64,000 nt of DNA from Planctomycetota bacterium (GCA_019456255.1 VRUG01000007.1:1-64000), one strand, 5' to 3'; positions 1 to 8,764 are shown, counted from the first letter of the stretch. The notes: generated from the sequence alone by a model not told the origin. Translations and numbers: made by a program.

Positions 1-384
1 TGAAATTCACTTAGGAGTATTATGGGAGCTAACTCTTTATAGCGCAAGTATTTATATGCCGTGGCGCAAAATGTTGAGAGGACGGGGGCTCCCCATAGAT
101 TCATAAATGAATCTGGATATGGGGACAAGTAACCGATATTGAAGCCGCCTTTGGCGGAGTTGATTTAAAATAGAGTTGTTCGGCACTTTAAAAACCCCCG
201 TTTTGTTGTTTCGATGGTCATTATACCAGATATTTAGCTTTTTTTCAAGATAATACTACTTCGCTAAAGCTACGAAGTACAAGAAAGGGCAGTGGACATG
301 TGGACGAGTGGGGGTTAAAATGGGTTTATGAGTGAGGTTACGCACCGGGGATTAATGCAAAATTGAAAGTTGAAAGGAATAAAG
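1..384. other. Non-coding stretch with hairpin
   Basis: I see no credible gene here. An imperfect hairpin lies at 91-124: outer arms CCCCATA/TATGGGG, inner arms GATTCA/TGAATC, loop TAAA and a four-base bulge. It is not followed by a T-run, so it does not look like an intrinsic terminator. The string AATAGAGTT at 169-177 recurs at 1981 and 2716, in front of the next two genes but one. Confidence 0.4.
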
Positions 385-1785
385 ATGGAAAAATCGGATC
401 CAGGTAATTGGGTTGGAATTTGTACTTTGATAGTAGCCACAGCTGTTGGTGTTACCCGTAGCATTATCGCCTATTTTCAATATAAAACGACAGGTAAGCC
501 ACCCAAGTATCAGAATATCTATCAACCATTAGATAAATGGAAGCGAAATAGTTTGTGCGTTAGAATCTTTCTTCATCGCCTATCTGCTATAGCAACACTC
601 ACATTGGTGCTGGTGTTGGTGTACTCAACCAACACATACTTTGTAAACTATCTGCTATTAGGTGTCATTATCTTTGAAGCTTTTTGGTTCTTTATTCATA
701 TATCTATTAACCCAACATCAAAACACATAAGTAAAAAAGAGGGCTGGGCTTTTATAATTCCCCAGTTGATTGAAAATCGTATCGATTTAAAATATAAGGG
801 AAGTGAATATCCGCCCTTTTCAATTTTGGTAGAGTTACTTGCTCTGACATATCTTTGTATTATCAGCGGTGGCTTAGCGAGTCCCTTCTTCTCATTATTT
901 GGCATTTTCTGTGTGCTGGCTCTTTATGTCTCATATGGCACTCATTTACTACGGTCAGCAAGCTATATAATAAGCTTTTATTTCTGCTTTATGTTAATCA
1001 CCTATCTCGGTGACTATGAATTTACATTAAGAGGTGCCATCTATGAAATACCGGTCTCTTATAGGATGCAGATAGGGCCAGAAAATAAGTATCTTTTTAC
1101 AGTGATGCATTTTTGGTCCACAATAACATGCGGTCTACTATTCCTGGGAATTACATCATACTTTGGCCGAATAGGGCAAGAGCAGCTTAATGCTCCTGTG
1201 AAGCAAACAAAAGACATCTTATCTTCAAGAGGTCTCGCGATTAAACTATTGAACAATTTACCGGTATTTAGAATTGGGGATAATACTACTTTCAATCCAG
1301 AAACAACACTTGCTCTTTTACCATACTGCGCTCGGGGGCCACGCTGTAAGATACGAGTAGATAATGAAAAACGACCCCAAGATCAGCCAACTGTAGAGAG
1401 GCAATGTCATCTGTGTAAGCCTTTGTGTTCGGTTGGAACGCTGATCAATTATAAAAACATCGCAGAAATTAAAGTAATTGGATCGCACCACGGTATAGAT
1501 GAAATCGTAAAAAGTTTTCTGGCAAATCATCACCTGACGCATGTGATAGTAGTGTGCTGCACATCAAGATTTGCCAAATATCTATCGAAATTAGACGATC
1601 CGAAGTACAAGAGTCTTAATCTCACACTAATTTACACACCACTGTTAACAGGCACTGATACCTGCCTGTCTTCAACCGATATCTATCACAAGGGAAGGGA
1701 GACAACTACCCTGCCGCTCACCTCTTTTGATGCTGAAGCGATTATAAATGGTTTGGAAAAAGGAATGACCCCAAAGGCCGTTTGA
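385..1785 (+). CDS. Membrane protein: RegB-like transmembrane module fused to a DUF116-like cysteine domain
   Basis: A 466-residue integral membrane protein. The ATG at 385 is chosen because AAGGA lies seven bases upstream; an in-frame TTG at 370 is less likely. Hydrophobic segments lie near residues 7-27, 48-70, 73-95, 140-180, 185-205 and 235-262. The stretch around 'SGGLASPFFSLF' resembles the membrane sensor part of RegB-type histidine kinases ('TGGL.NPF'), but no kinase domain follows. Instead the C-terminal third has Cys315 and Cys321 ('CARGPRC'), then Cys341, Cys344 and Cys348 ('CHLCKPLC'), then 'HVIVVCCTSR'. This ordering resembles DUF116 proteins, which are predicted metal or cluster binders of unknown function. 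Both domain assignments are from remembered patterns. The two following genes also encode membrane-anchored proteins of unknown role. Confidence 0.6.
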   Translation: MEKSDPGNWVGICTLIVATAVGVTRSIIAYFQYKTTGKPPKYQNIYQPLDKWKRNSLCVRIFLHRLSAIATLTLVLVLVYSTNTYFVNYLLLGVIIFEAFWFFIHISINPTSKHISKKEGWAFIIPQLIENRIDLKYKGSEYPPFSILVELLALTYLCIISGGLASPFFSLFGIFCVLALYVSYGTHLLRSASYIISFYFCFMLITYLGDYEFTLRGAIYEIPVSYRMQIGPENKYLFTVMHFWSTITCGLLFLGITSYFGRIGQEQLNAPVKQTKDILSSRGLAIKLLNNLPVFRIGDNTTFNPETTLALLPYCARGPRCKIRVDNEKRPQDQPTVERQCHLCKPLCSVGTLINYKNIAEIKVIGSHHGIDEIVKSFLANHHLTHVIVVCCTSRFAKYLSKLDDPKYKSLNLTLIYTPLLTGTDTCLSSTDIYHKGRETTTLPLTSFDAEAIINGLEKGMTPKAV

Positions 1786-1980
1786 CAAACGCAACCAAAA
1801 TATAATGAACAAGGCAAAGTCGGTTAACTCCGCGACAAAGTCGGCGTGGAATGAGGTTTTTGAAGATCGCTATGCGACAGAGAGTAATTAGAATGGCTCT
1901 TTTGAGGCTTGGAATGAGGCCAAGTAAGCTTGACCAGAGGCTAAGTAAACGGCCTAAGATGCACATAAACCGTGATTTTT

Positions 1981-2042
1981 AATAGAGTTAAGGCAAAAAA
2001 GGCCATCAGAGGGCCACCGAGATATTAAAAAGGAAGTAAAAA
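1981..2042 (+). repeat. Leader repeat, copy 1
   Basis: AATAGAGTTA, then an A-rich GGCAAAAAA block, then AAGGAAG as ribosome binding site, directly before the gene at 2043. A similar string precedes the next gene (2716-2772). The two leaders look like duplicates. Confidence 0.45.
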
Positions 2043-2720
2043 ATGGGAAAGCTAAACCAGTCGCACTTACTTGTTATCGTTTCCGTTTTATTAGCAACAT
2101 TTGGAATTGTAGGCGGTTTTTTCAACAGACCTCATGTTGTCTACTCTACAGTTTTTTTGACACCATTATTTCTTTTCTTTGCTTTTCTTGAGCACATATC
2201 TGAATTCAAAGCAGGAAAAGGTGGCTTCGAAGCTAAGACTAGAGCTATTATTACTGACGCTGAGACTGCTGTTGATGGCATGCACGCCCAAGCTTTATTC
2301 AGCGCAAAAATCATGCTGGCTTTAGTAAGTAACAAAATGGGCTGGGCTGAACATTATTCACCATCAGAGGTCGAAGTCTTTAAAGAGCAAAACGTAAAGA
2401 TTCTTTCCGAAATGGGTATCTCAATAGCTGTGATAAAGAAAGAAGCATTATCAGAATGGCACAAGAATGTTTTATCCTTCTACAAAGGTCATTTGATGAG
2501 TTACTGGGTAGCTGCACGCCCCATTGTTCAATCAGAGTTTAAGAAACTTAAGGATATCGATAATTCCAAATTACCGAATGCCTTACGGGCTTGTTATGCG
2601 ACCATTGGCGTAACAGATCGTGAAGAATTAATCAAGGATTTTGAGTTTATGATTAAGAACCGAGAACATAGGAGGCCAGACCAATGGCTTGATATTCTGA
2701 GTTTACCATGTTTGAAATAG
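2043..2720 (+). CDS. Unrecognised two-TM membrane-anchored protein
   Basis: A 225-residue protein that I do not recognise. Two hydrophobic segments near residues 9-27 and 34-52 would anchor it, leaving a mostly helical soluble part of about 170 residues. The start has a good AAGGAAG ribosome binding site. Base composition is AT-rich compared with the surE region downstream. It shares its leader sequence with the next gene and lies 52 bases ahead of it, so the two probably form a unit. No catalytic motif is visible. An accessory or horizontally acquired origin is possible but not shown. Confidence 0.6.
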   Translation: MGKLNQSHLLVIVSVLLATFGIVGGFFNRPHVVYSTVFLTPLFLFFAFLEHISEFKAGKGGFEAKTRAIITDAETAVDGMHAQALFSAKIMLALVSNKMGWAEHYSPSEVEVFKEQNVKILSEMGISIAVIKKEALSEWHKNVLSFYKGHLMSYWVAARPIVQSEFKKLKDIDNSKLPNALRACYATIGVTDREELIKDFEFMIKNREHRRPDQWLDILSLPCLK

Positions 2721-2772
2721 AGTTAGGCAAAAAAAGGGCTAAAGAGCGGAGAAAGAAAGGAAGTTTTCAACT
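2716..2772 (+). repeat. Leader repeat, copy 2
   Basis: Begins in the stop codon of the preceding gene with AATAGAGTTA, continues with an A-rich block and ends with AAGGAAG before the ATG at 2773. Compare 1981-2042. Confidence 0.45.
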
Positions 2773-3579
2773 ATGAGTTTAGAATCCTCTTTAAACGAAA
2801 TTGTAACCGTTATCAAAGATTTATTTACCATTGTTTTTACAGGTGTTGCAACCATTATTGGGTTTCTTACATACAGAAGAGCTCGGGCAACAGTTTTACA
2901 ACCAATTAGAACTGAGGTGGTAAAAAAGCAATCAGCTATGCTTTCAGAGTTACTGGCAGTAGTCTCCCAAGAAGAGATATTTGCCTTTGATTACGTAGAT
3001 ATAGTTTCAGTGAATATACATTCGATTCTAATCAAGTATGGTTTTTATTTTTCTAAACAAGAAGAACTAGAGGAATTATTAAAATCAAAAAGGCATGCAA
3101 TGATTCCGTGTGGTGAAGACAACTTTCTAAAAGATTTTACGCTATCTCAACCTTTTGATTCTGAGCAAGATCGCGAAAAGGATGAAAAAGAAAATCTAGA
3201 GATTAAAAGGAAGGAATATGAGAAGGCAAAGAATGATGGGATAATAATTATAAATTCAATAATAATAACAAATAAACATGCATCATTTTCCGAGGAACTA
3301 GGGAATTTCGTAGCTAACCCATTTATGCCTTCAAGCATACAGGAAAACCTTAAAGACTTACTTCAAACGGTTCATGTAAACTTGACAGTGCATTTAAAAT
3401 ATACATTAGAAGAATTCATAAGAGAGTACATCAAGAGACATGTTTCAGGAGATAAACCAAACTTCTCAGTAGGTGGTGTTTGGAATGAGTTCAATCACAA
3501 GAGGTTTCATCACCGTGAGCAATTTGATGAAATTAAAAAAGCTATTCGTGAACATCTCAGAATAGATGAACGATGGTAA
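2773..3579 (+). CDS. Unrecognised single-TM protein with charged cytoplasmic domain
   Basis: A 268-residue protein of unknown function. One membrane segment lies near residues 14-34, followed by basic residues ('YRRARA'), which suggests an N-out, C-in topology. The rest is soluble and highly charged, with a Lys/Glu-rich stretch near 135-160 that may be a coiled coil. The ribosome binding site AAGGAAG lies nine bases upstream. Its plan, an N-terminal anchor plus helical domain, matches the preceding gene, but I see no clear sequence similarity. No enzyme motif was recognised. Confidence 0.6.
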   Translation: MSLESSLNEIVTVIKDLFTIVFTGVATIIGFLTYRRARATVLQPIRTEVVKKQSAMLSELLAVVSQEEIFAFDYVDIVSVNIHSILIKYGFYFSKQEELEELLKSKRHAMIPCGEDNFLKDFTLSQPFDSEQDREKDEKENLEIKRKEYEKAKNDGIIIINSIIITNKHASFSEELGNFVANPFMPSSIQENLKDLLQTVHVNLTVHLKYTLEEFIREYIKRHVSGDKPNFSVGGVWNEFNHKRFHHREQFDEIKKAIREHLRIDERW

Positions 3580-3696
3580 TCTTCAAAGTAGCAAGGAGTT
3601 CAAAGGGCACTATAACGTAAAAATCTTCCGCAACATTGCAGGGAAAAAATAACCCTCGAATAAAATCAACCCCGCCCGGAGGTGAGCAAACAATAA

Positions 3697-3718
3697 CCCC
3701 GCGATTGGCATGGCGGGG
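3697..3718. repeat. Hairpin followed by CTAACC
   Basis: Arms CCCCGC (3697-3702) and GCGGGG (3713-3718), directly followed by CTAACC. There is no T-run. A different hairpin at 4787-4807, beyond surE, is also followed by CTAACC. Confidence 0.4.
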
Positions 3719-3726
3719 CTAACCAA

Positions 3727-3755
3727 TTGACAGGTGGATTCAAAGCGGCTACAAT
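3727..3755 (+). promoter_or_regulatory. Sigma-70-type promoter for surE
   Basis: TTGACA at 3727-3732, a 17-base spacer, then TACAAT at 3750-3755. The ATG of surE begins only nine bases beyond the -10 box, so the transcript would have almost no leader. Confidence 0.65.
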
Positions 3756-3764
3756 TGGTTTACT

Positions 3765-4508
3765 ATGCATATATTATTAACAAATGACGATGGAATATTG
3801 GCTCCGGGGCTTGGCGCTATCTATAAAGAATTAGTCAGCTTAGGTGACGTGATGGTCGTGGCGCCGGCGGGTTGTCAATCGGGAGCAAGTCACAGTATAA
3901 CGTTCGCTGAGCCTTTGGTGTGCAATAAGGTTGATGTCAATGGTCAGTTCAGCGGGTTTAGTGTTGAAGGATCGCCGGCGGACTGTGTGAAATTGGCGGT
4001 TATGCAGTTGTGCGAGAAGCCTATAGAACTGGTTGTAGCTGGCATTAACAGCGGAGCCAATGCGGGTATAAATGTTTATTACTCTGGTACGGTAGCGGCA
4101 GCGATGGAGGGAGCATTTCTGAATATCCCGGCAGTGGCGATGAGTCTTTCGCGTGAAGAGGATATGGATTATGAAAGTGGTGCCCGGCATTGCATAAAAA
4201 TTCTCAAAAAAATCATGCCGGTAGCAAGCGGTCATGTGGTAAATATCAATATTCCTCATTTGTCGGGTGGCGAGCCTAAAGGTGTAAGGATTGTTCCTCA
4301 ATCGAATAAAGGGTTTGATGAATATTATATAAAGCAGAAAAACGAAGAGGGTCAGTTAGTTTTTCAATTAGCCGGTGAGCAGCATGAAACGGATAATAAG
4401 CCGACGGACACAAGTTCTCTGGCAGAGGGTTTTATTACGTTGACGGCTTTGGCCTGCGATATGACCAACCATGAAAAGACCGATGCTCTTAGGGATATAG
4501 ATTGGTAA
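3765..4508 (+). CDS. surE: 5'/3'-nucleotidase SurE
   Basis: SurE removes the phosphate from nucleoside 5'- and 3'-monophosphates and short polyphosphates, as a metal-dependent soluble enzyme. The N-terminus 'MHILLTNDDG' carries the paired Asp8/Asp9 metal ligands. 'GSPADCVK' and 'GINSGANAG' complete the family signature. Its 247 residues match the usual length. No ribosome binding site is visible, but a strong promoter at 3727-3755 puts the transcription start within a few bases of the ATG, so translation may be leaderless. It is the first clear housekeeping gene after the accessory patch at the left edge. Confidence 0.95.
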   Translation: MHILLTNDDGILAPGLGAIYKELVSLGDVMVVAPAGCQSGASHSITFAEPLVCNKVDVNGQFSGFSVEGSPADCVKLAVMQLCEKPIELVVAGINSGANAGINVYYSGTVAAAMEGAFLNIPAVAMSLSREEDMDYESGARHCIKILKKIMPVASGHVVNINIPHLSGGEPKGVRIVPQSNKGFDEYYIKQKNEEGQLVFQLAGEQHETDNKPTDTSSLAEGFITLTALACDMTNHEKTDALRDIDW

Positions 4509-4700
4509 CTCTCCTCAAACTGACCGATTTTGACAAATCAGGTGAGTCTGAGTAATTCCGAATGCAGTCATGGGGACTCCGCCGTAAGGCGTCCCTTACG
4601 AAACTTACGGAGAAACCAGAATTCCGGTAAGACGCCGGGCTCTGCGCTGCGCTTCGTGTCAGAATGGTTGAAACCGACTTCGTCGGAAGTTAGTTTATGC

Positions 4701-4762
4701 TGGATTCCGAGACGACATCGGGAACCGAACGACGCGGTTTCCTGCTTTCGCAGGAATGACAA
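4701..4762. repeat. Dispersed repeat with TGGATTCC / GGAATGAC ends
   Basis: Starts TGGATTCC (4701-4708) and ends GGAATGAC (4753-4760), with an internal CCTGC-tttc-GCAGG hairpin. A shorter copy with the same ends and a matching hairpin is at 20157-20183. Elements of this form are common interspersed palindromic repeats in bacteria. Confidence 0.6.
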
Positions 4763-4786
4763 AGTTGGGCAGAAATGGGAAAGAAA

Positions 4787-4807
4787 CCCCCAAGGTAAAC
4801 TTGGGGG
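4787..4807. repeat. Hairpin followed by CTAACC
   Basis: Perfect 8-bp arms CCCCCAAG and CTTGGGGG around a GTAAA loop, followed by CTAACC and no T-run. It parallels the hairpin at 3697-3718. Confidence 0.45.
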
Positions 4808-4865
4808 CTAACCGCTATGGCATAAATTTGTCGTTCGGTTTGAGTATTTAAGAGGGTCGTAAGAA

Positions 4866-5438
4866 GTGTTGAATATTTTCGAGTATCCGTGGGCGTTATC
4901 AGGCTTGGCTATCATCGTTTGGTTTGTCATATCGATGCTTCGCGGGACATTTCCGAATAAATATTACAGGCTTTTAAAGATTTTGCCATTGGTAATAATC
5001 GCAGCTGCTTTTGGTCTGGATTTTTTTGTTACGACCGATTTGGAAAAAATTAACGAGGTAATCAAGACGGGGCTAAAGGCGACGGAAGAAGAGAAGGTGG
5101 AAGCTCTTGAGGCACTTATATCCGATAACTATCAGGACTCATATCATAATGGGAAAATAGATTTAATTTCGTATTGCAGTGTGCTTTTATCTGAGCCTTT
5201 GGTCGCGAAAAATATAAAGACGGGCCTGGAAGTCGAAATATCGTCTCCGAATGCCACAGCGACTCTTGTGGTTTTGACAAAATTTGATGAGCAAAGCTCG
5301 ATTTACGCTTATAAACCGTATCAATTGACCAAAATAAGGCTTAACCTGGAAAAAGCTCACGATAAAAGCTGGCTTATCACCCAAGTAGAGGTGCTTGAGA
5401 TTGACAGAAAAACGGTGAATTGGAAATATATCAAATAG
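4866..5438 (+). CDS. Unrecognised two-TM protein with periplasmic-type domain
   Basis: A 190-residue protein with hydrophobic segments near residues 8-26 and 36-54, then a soluble domain of about 130 residues. I do not recognise the family. The arrangement of helices then strands ('EALEALISDNYQDSY', later 'ATLVVLTKF') resembles small NTF2-like domains, but this is a weak impression. The start is GTG at 4866 with GGGTCGTAAGAAG upstream, a poor ribosome binding site. It stands alone between surE and a regulatory gene. Confidence 0.65.
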   Translation: MLNIFEYPWALSGLAIIVWFVISMLRGTFPNKYYRLLKILPLVIIAAAFGLDFFVTTDLEKINEVIKTGLKATEEEKVEALEALISDNYQDSYHNGKIDLISYCSVLLSEPLVAKNIKTGLEVEISSPNATATLVVLTKFDEQSSIYAYKPYQLTKIRLNLEKAHDKSWLITQVEVLEIDRKTVNWKYIK

Positions 5439-5537
5439 CCTTTTAGCTCATACATACCTGCGCCAGAACGGTGTTGTCCGATAACCTCAAAAGTTTCATA
5501 TTTAGCGTCAATAATTCATTTAATTCTCCCAAAGTCA

Positions 5538-5560
5538 CGGCATTATTTTGCCGATTTTTA
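5538..5560 (+). terminator. Possible weak intrinsic terminator
   Basis: Arms CGGCA (5538-5542) and TGCCG (5549-5553) followed by ATTTTTA. The stem is only 5 bp, about 100 bases beyond the gene ending at 5438. Confidence 0.3.
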
Positions 5561-5654
5561 GAATATATCCGAAGATGAACCTCTGTAGGATTATGCAGTC
5601 GAGTTTTAACGAAAACATAAAAGCTAAGTTAGTCCAATAGTTGAGGGTATAACA

Positions 5655-7060
5655 ATGGCAAAAATCCAAGATGTTGAAAATACGGTAAAAGAAGAAAGCA
5701 AACTTTTAACAATTACAGAAGATTCCACTGCGACAGAGGCATCGCAAATAATGACTGAGAATAATATAGGCTGCCTCATCGTGTTAGACGAGGATGGTAA
5801 GTTTTCGGGTATTTTGTCAGAGCGGGACCTTCTTGGTCAGACGCTGGCAAAATCTTTGTCTGCTGATGATATTGCGGTTAAAGATATTATGACTCCTGAT
5901 GTGGTTTCCTGCACAAGAGATACCGACATTGGCCAAGCAGAAAAGCTGATGGATGAACACAGGATACGCCATCTTCCCATCATTGAGGATGGCGAAGCGG
6001 TCGGTATGATTTCGAGCAGAGACATCATCGCTTATCTAATCCGAAGCAATAAGGCGATGAAGGCAGCAGCAGAGCAACTTCAGGTTCTATCGGTGAGGCT
6101 TAAAGGGCTTGACACGAAAGACCTTTATAATACGATGCTTAATGAAGTACCGGAGAGCTTTGAAGCGGATTCTGCGATAATTTGTTTATCCGAAGGGGAT
6201 TCTTCAAAATTAAATATTTACCGTAAAGGTTGTACGGTTAGTGAAAGAGAACTTGACGGCCCGGAAGAAATAATCCAATTATCTCAGAACGGCTGGATAA
6301 TCTGTGGAGAGATATGCGAGGCCTGCCAGAAGGTCGGCGGTTATGCTCCAAGAGTTGTTATCCCGTTACACATCAGCAAACAATATTGTGATAATGAGAA
6401 TGGCCAGGTCGAGTTGAAAGGTTTTCTGTGCATGTGTCAGTTGAACCAACATGCAACCCAATCAAAGGAACTTCAGCTTCATAAGGCGTCTTTGATACAG
6501 GAAATTCTTGGTCTTCACATAACCAATGCCACGCTTTATGAAAATTACCAAAAAGCGAAAGAGGATTCACTGATAGACCCTCTCACTGATGTTAGCACGC
6601 GAGTATTACTTGATAAGATGTTGAAAATCGAACATGCCCGCGCAGTTCGTTATAAACGTAACTTCTCTATTGCGTTAATGGTTTGAATCAAATCAATGAT
6701 TCTGCCGGTCACGAAGCTGGTGATATTGTTCTAAAGGAGATTGGCAAGATTATAAGTGATAATATGCGAAACGTAGACGTAATAGGTCGCTTCGCAGAAG
6801 ACAAATTTGTTCTTTTGATGCCGGAAACTCCTATGGACGGTGCTGAAATCCTTCTTGGGCGTCTTCATGAACAAATCGGTGACATCTCTGTTGCTAAAGT
6901 GGAATCGGTTAGCGTTAGCAGCGGTCTTTCCGAATGGAGTGGTTCCGGTGACGATACGATGGAGAATATATTGGAACGCGCCCGAGCGGCTTTGCATGAA
7001 GCCAAGGAGACAGGCAACAATTGTCTTGTCACGAGTCCTACTCCCGCCAGCACGGCTTAG
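5655..7060 (+). pseudogene. CBS-pair plus degenerate GGDEF protein, frame broken at 6683
   Basis: The first frame (5655-6686, 343 residues) has two CBS domains (about residues 10-130), a GAF-like middle, then the start of a GGDEF domain ('DPLTDVSTRVLLDKML ... FSIALMV') before a stop. The second frame (6683-7060) resumes inside the same domain ('NQINDSAGHEAGD'). The five or so residues expected between, including the metal-binding Asp, are missing, so about 13 bases appear deleted. The signature itself reads AEDKF in place of GGDEF, so cyclase activity was probably already lost. The CBS half could still be made and bind adenine nucleotides. A sequencing error is possible but would not explain the missing residues. 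Confidence 0.75.
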
Positions 7061-7394
7061 TGTCGCGGTGTTAGTTTTTATGGGCCGATAATTAAATCCT
7101 CTTTTGAAGTATTCCTCTAAAAAGGCATTTTTTTAAAGAAAGTCACTGCCAAAATCAGCCGATTTATCAATGGTAGGAAGTCAATATGTTCTACTTACAG
7201 TTTAGGAATCTTTATTTATGTTGGGTAAATTGAAAAAGAAAGTATTGCTGGACGAGACAAAGTTGTTCAATGTCCAATGGTATCCAAGCAGCAGGAGTTG
7301 TGTAAGTACCAACAGCCGGAAAATCAAACCCCAACAAATGCCCCCGCTAATGGTCCGCAAAGCGGAGTGGCGACGTTAGCCCATATTGCATAAC
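7061..7394. other. Intergenic stretch between regulatory genes
   Basis: No convincing gene. A short plus-strand frame from ATG 7277 to TAA 7393 (38 residues, Gln/Pro/Asn-rich) has reasonable codon choice but no ribosome binding site. GCCGATAA at 7084-7091 matches a sigma-28 -10 box but lacks a -35 box. Confidence 0.35.
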
Positions 7395-8441
7395 TCATTG
7401 AGTGGTTGATGGCTCAAAGATTCTAATAGTATTCTTCCCCGCTTGTTTTGCCACGTACAATGCCTTATCTGAAGAGCTAGTGACGTCCTCCGGGCTGGTA
7501 TCTGCATCATACTGTCCCAGGCCTATACTAACGGACATGTCTATCTGCTCCTTGTTCCACTTTATTGGTGAGTTTGCGACGACATCGACCATACGCTGTG
7601 CGACGACGGTGGCTTCTTCTATAGAAGTGTTGGGTAAAATAACGGCAAATTCATCACCGCCATATCTTGCGGCAGTATCGATTTGACGTACGCAGCCTTT
7701 TATTATTCTGCTTATAGATTTTATAGCTTTATCGCCGGCACGATGTCCAAAGTTATCGTTTATCTGTTTCAGGTTGTCAACATCAATCAAAATCAATGCT
7801 ATCTGTCCGCCGTAACGTTTTGACCTCCACAATTCTTTTTCCAGTACCTCATAAAAAGTTCTGTGGTTTGCGAGTGCGGTCAATCCATCTGTTTTTGCCT
7901 GCCGCCTCATTTTTTCAAAGAGTTTTACATTTCCAATGGAGGTGCCGATCAACTGGCTCAATAACTCTGCTACAGACAAATCATCCTCGTCAAAATCTAC
8001 TGATTCAACTTTGTCAGCCAGATTCAGGACTCCTATTACCATATCGTCACATATCAGAGGCACGATGAGGCAAGACTTTGTCCGGTAGTTCTCGGTATTT
8101 TCCGATGCTTTGCGAATGACCGGCTCGGTGTATGTGTCAATATCTTTTATGACCATAACTTTTTTGCTTTTAATGGCTATAACCATCGGCGAGGGTGGAT
8201 TTTGATCCAAAGAGACTATTTTGTTGATTAGATATGGATGATTACACTTCTGGAGACGGAGAATTTTGTTGGTTTCATCGAGTATATATAGTGAGGCAAA
8301 TCTGGCATTGACGGTTTTTGGTACATCTGTAACGCAGACAGCGGCTATTTTCTTCATATCCAGGCAATTAATCTTATGAGCGAGTGGATTTATTAATGAA
8401 GTTAGACAGGTCGAGTAGTAGGGACATCTTTTCGGTGACAT
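7395..8441 (-). CDS. GAF-GGDEF diguanylate cyclase
   Basis: Predicted to condense two GTP into c-di-GMP. A GAF domain fills roughly the first half (cytoplasmic, no membrane segment), followed by a full GGDEF domain with an intact 'RYGGDEF' active site. 'RQID' lies five residues before GGDEF, the correct spacing for a product-inhibition I-site (RxxD), so output is likely feedback-limited. I chose the ATG at 8441 because AGAGGT lies seven bases upstream. An ATG at 8462 and a GTG at 8507 are in frame. It converges on the broken CBS-GGDEF gene and lies close to a PilZ gene and the FlhG/FliA block, which suggests motility control. Confidence 0.9.
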   Translation of the reverse strand: MSPKRCPYYSTCLTSLINPLAHKINCLDMKKIAAVCVTDVPKTVNARFASLYILDETNKILRLQKCNHPYLINKIVSLDQNPPSPMVIAIKSKKVMVIKDIDTYTEPVIRKASENTENYRTKSCLIVPLICDDMVIGVLNLADKVESVDFDEDDLSVAELLSQLIGTSIGNVKLFEKMRRQAKTDGLTALANHRTFYEVLEKELWRSKRYGGQIALILIDVDNLKQINDNFGHRAGDKAIKSISRIIKGCVRQIDTAARYGGDEFAVILPNTSIEEATVVAQRMVDVVANSPIKWNKEQIDMSVSIGLGQYDADTSPEDVTSSSDKALYVAKQAGKNTIRIFEPSTTQ

Positions 8442-8682
8442 TTTTTTACCTCTATAACTCATAACCAAATTCACACCTCTTGCTCTTTTTGCGTCATATA
8501 CTTCCACATTAAGGGTTCTGGTGCCCTATTACACCGTCACTAAATCAATCCTATCCAGCCCAACGTCCTATAAATCGGGGTATTTTATGACGCCAGCAAT
8601 TATCCCCTTTACTGAAAGTCTACGAAATCTTTCTGAAAAGAAAAAAAAATTGGAAAAAAAATTAAAAAAATTGGAAAAAGTG

Positions 8683-8726
8683 TTGACTTCCAATAAAATG
8701 TATTTTATATTTTACAAAACGTAAAA
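8683..8726 (+). promoter_or_regulatory. Promoter with inverted repeat for the MerR-type gene
   Basis: TTGACT (8683-8688), 17-base spacer, TATATT (8706-8711). Overlapping the -10 and start site is an inverted repeat TTTTAC-N5-GTAAAA (8710-8726), a candidate operator, possibly for the regulator encoded just downstream. Confidence 0.5.
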
Positions 8727-8764
8727 CACATTTGTTATTGAGTATAGTTTTAAGAAGGATTTTT

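Larger units (their letters stand above)
4509..4865. other. Non-coding repeat-bearing spacer
   Basis: No gene is supported; the open frames here have no coding character. The stretch is a mosaic of small inverted repeats, including CCGTAAG/CTTACGG near 4582-4611, CCGACTTCGTCGG near 4674, a dispersed repeat at 4701-4762 and a hairpin at 4787-4807. Confidence 0.5.

Noticed and set aside
4530-4811. Open frame of 93 codons across the repeat region
   Set aside because: It runs through hairpins and a dispersed repeat, with Arg/Ser-rich composition typical of non-coding DNA.
7084-7091. GCCGATAA, a perfect sigma-28 -10 box
   Set aside because: No TAAA lies 14-16 bases upstream and no gene starts downstream on that strand.
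7277-7393. A 38-codon Gln/Pro-rich frame
   Set aside because: Codon choice is fair but no ribosome binding site or similarity is evident; kept only as a note in the spacer entry.
8521-8724. Open frame of 67 codons before the MerR-type gene
   Set aside because: It ends in a poly-Lys run made of A-rich DNA and overlaps the promoter; no ribosome binding site.
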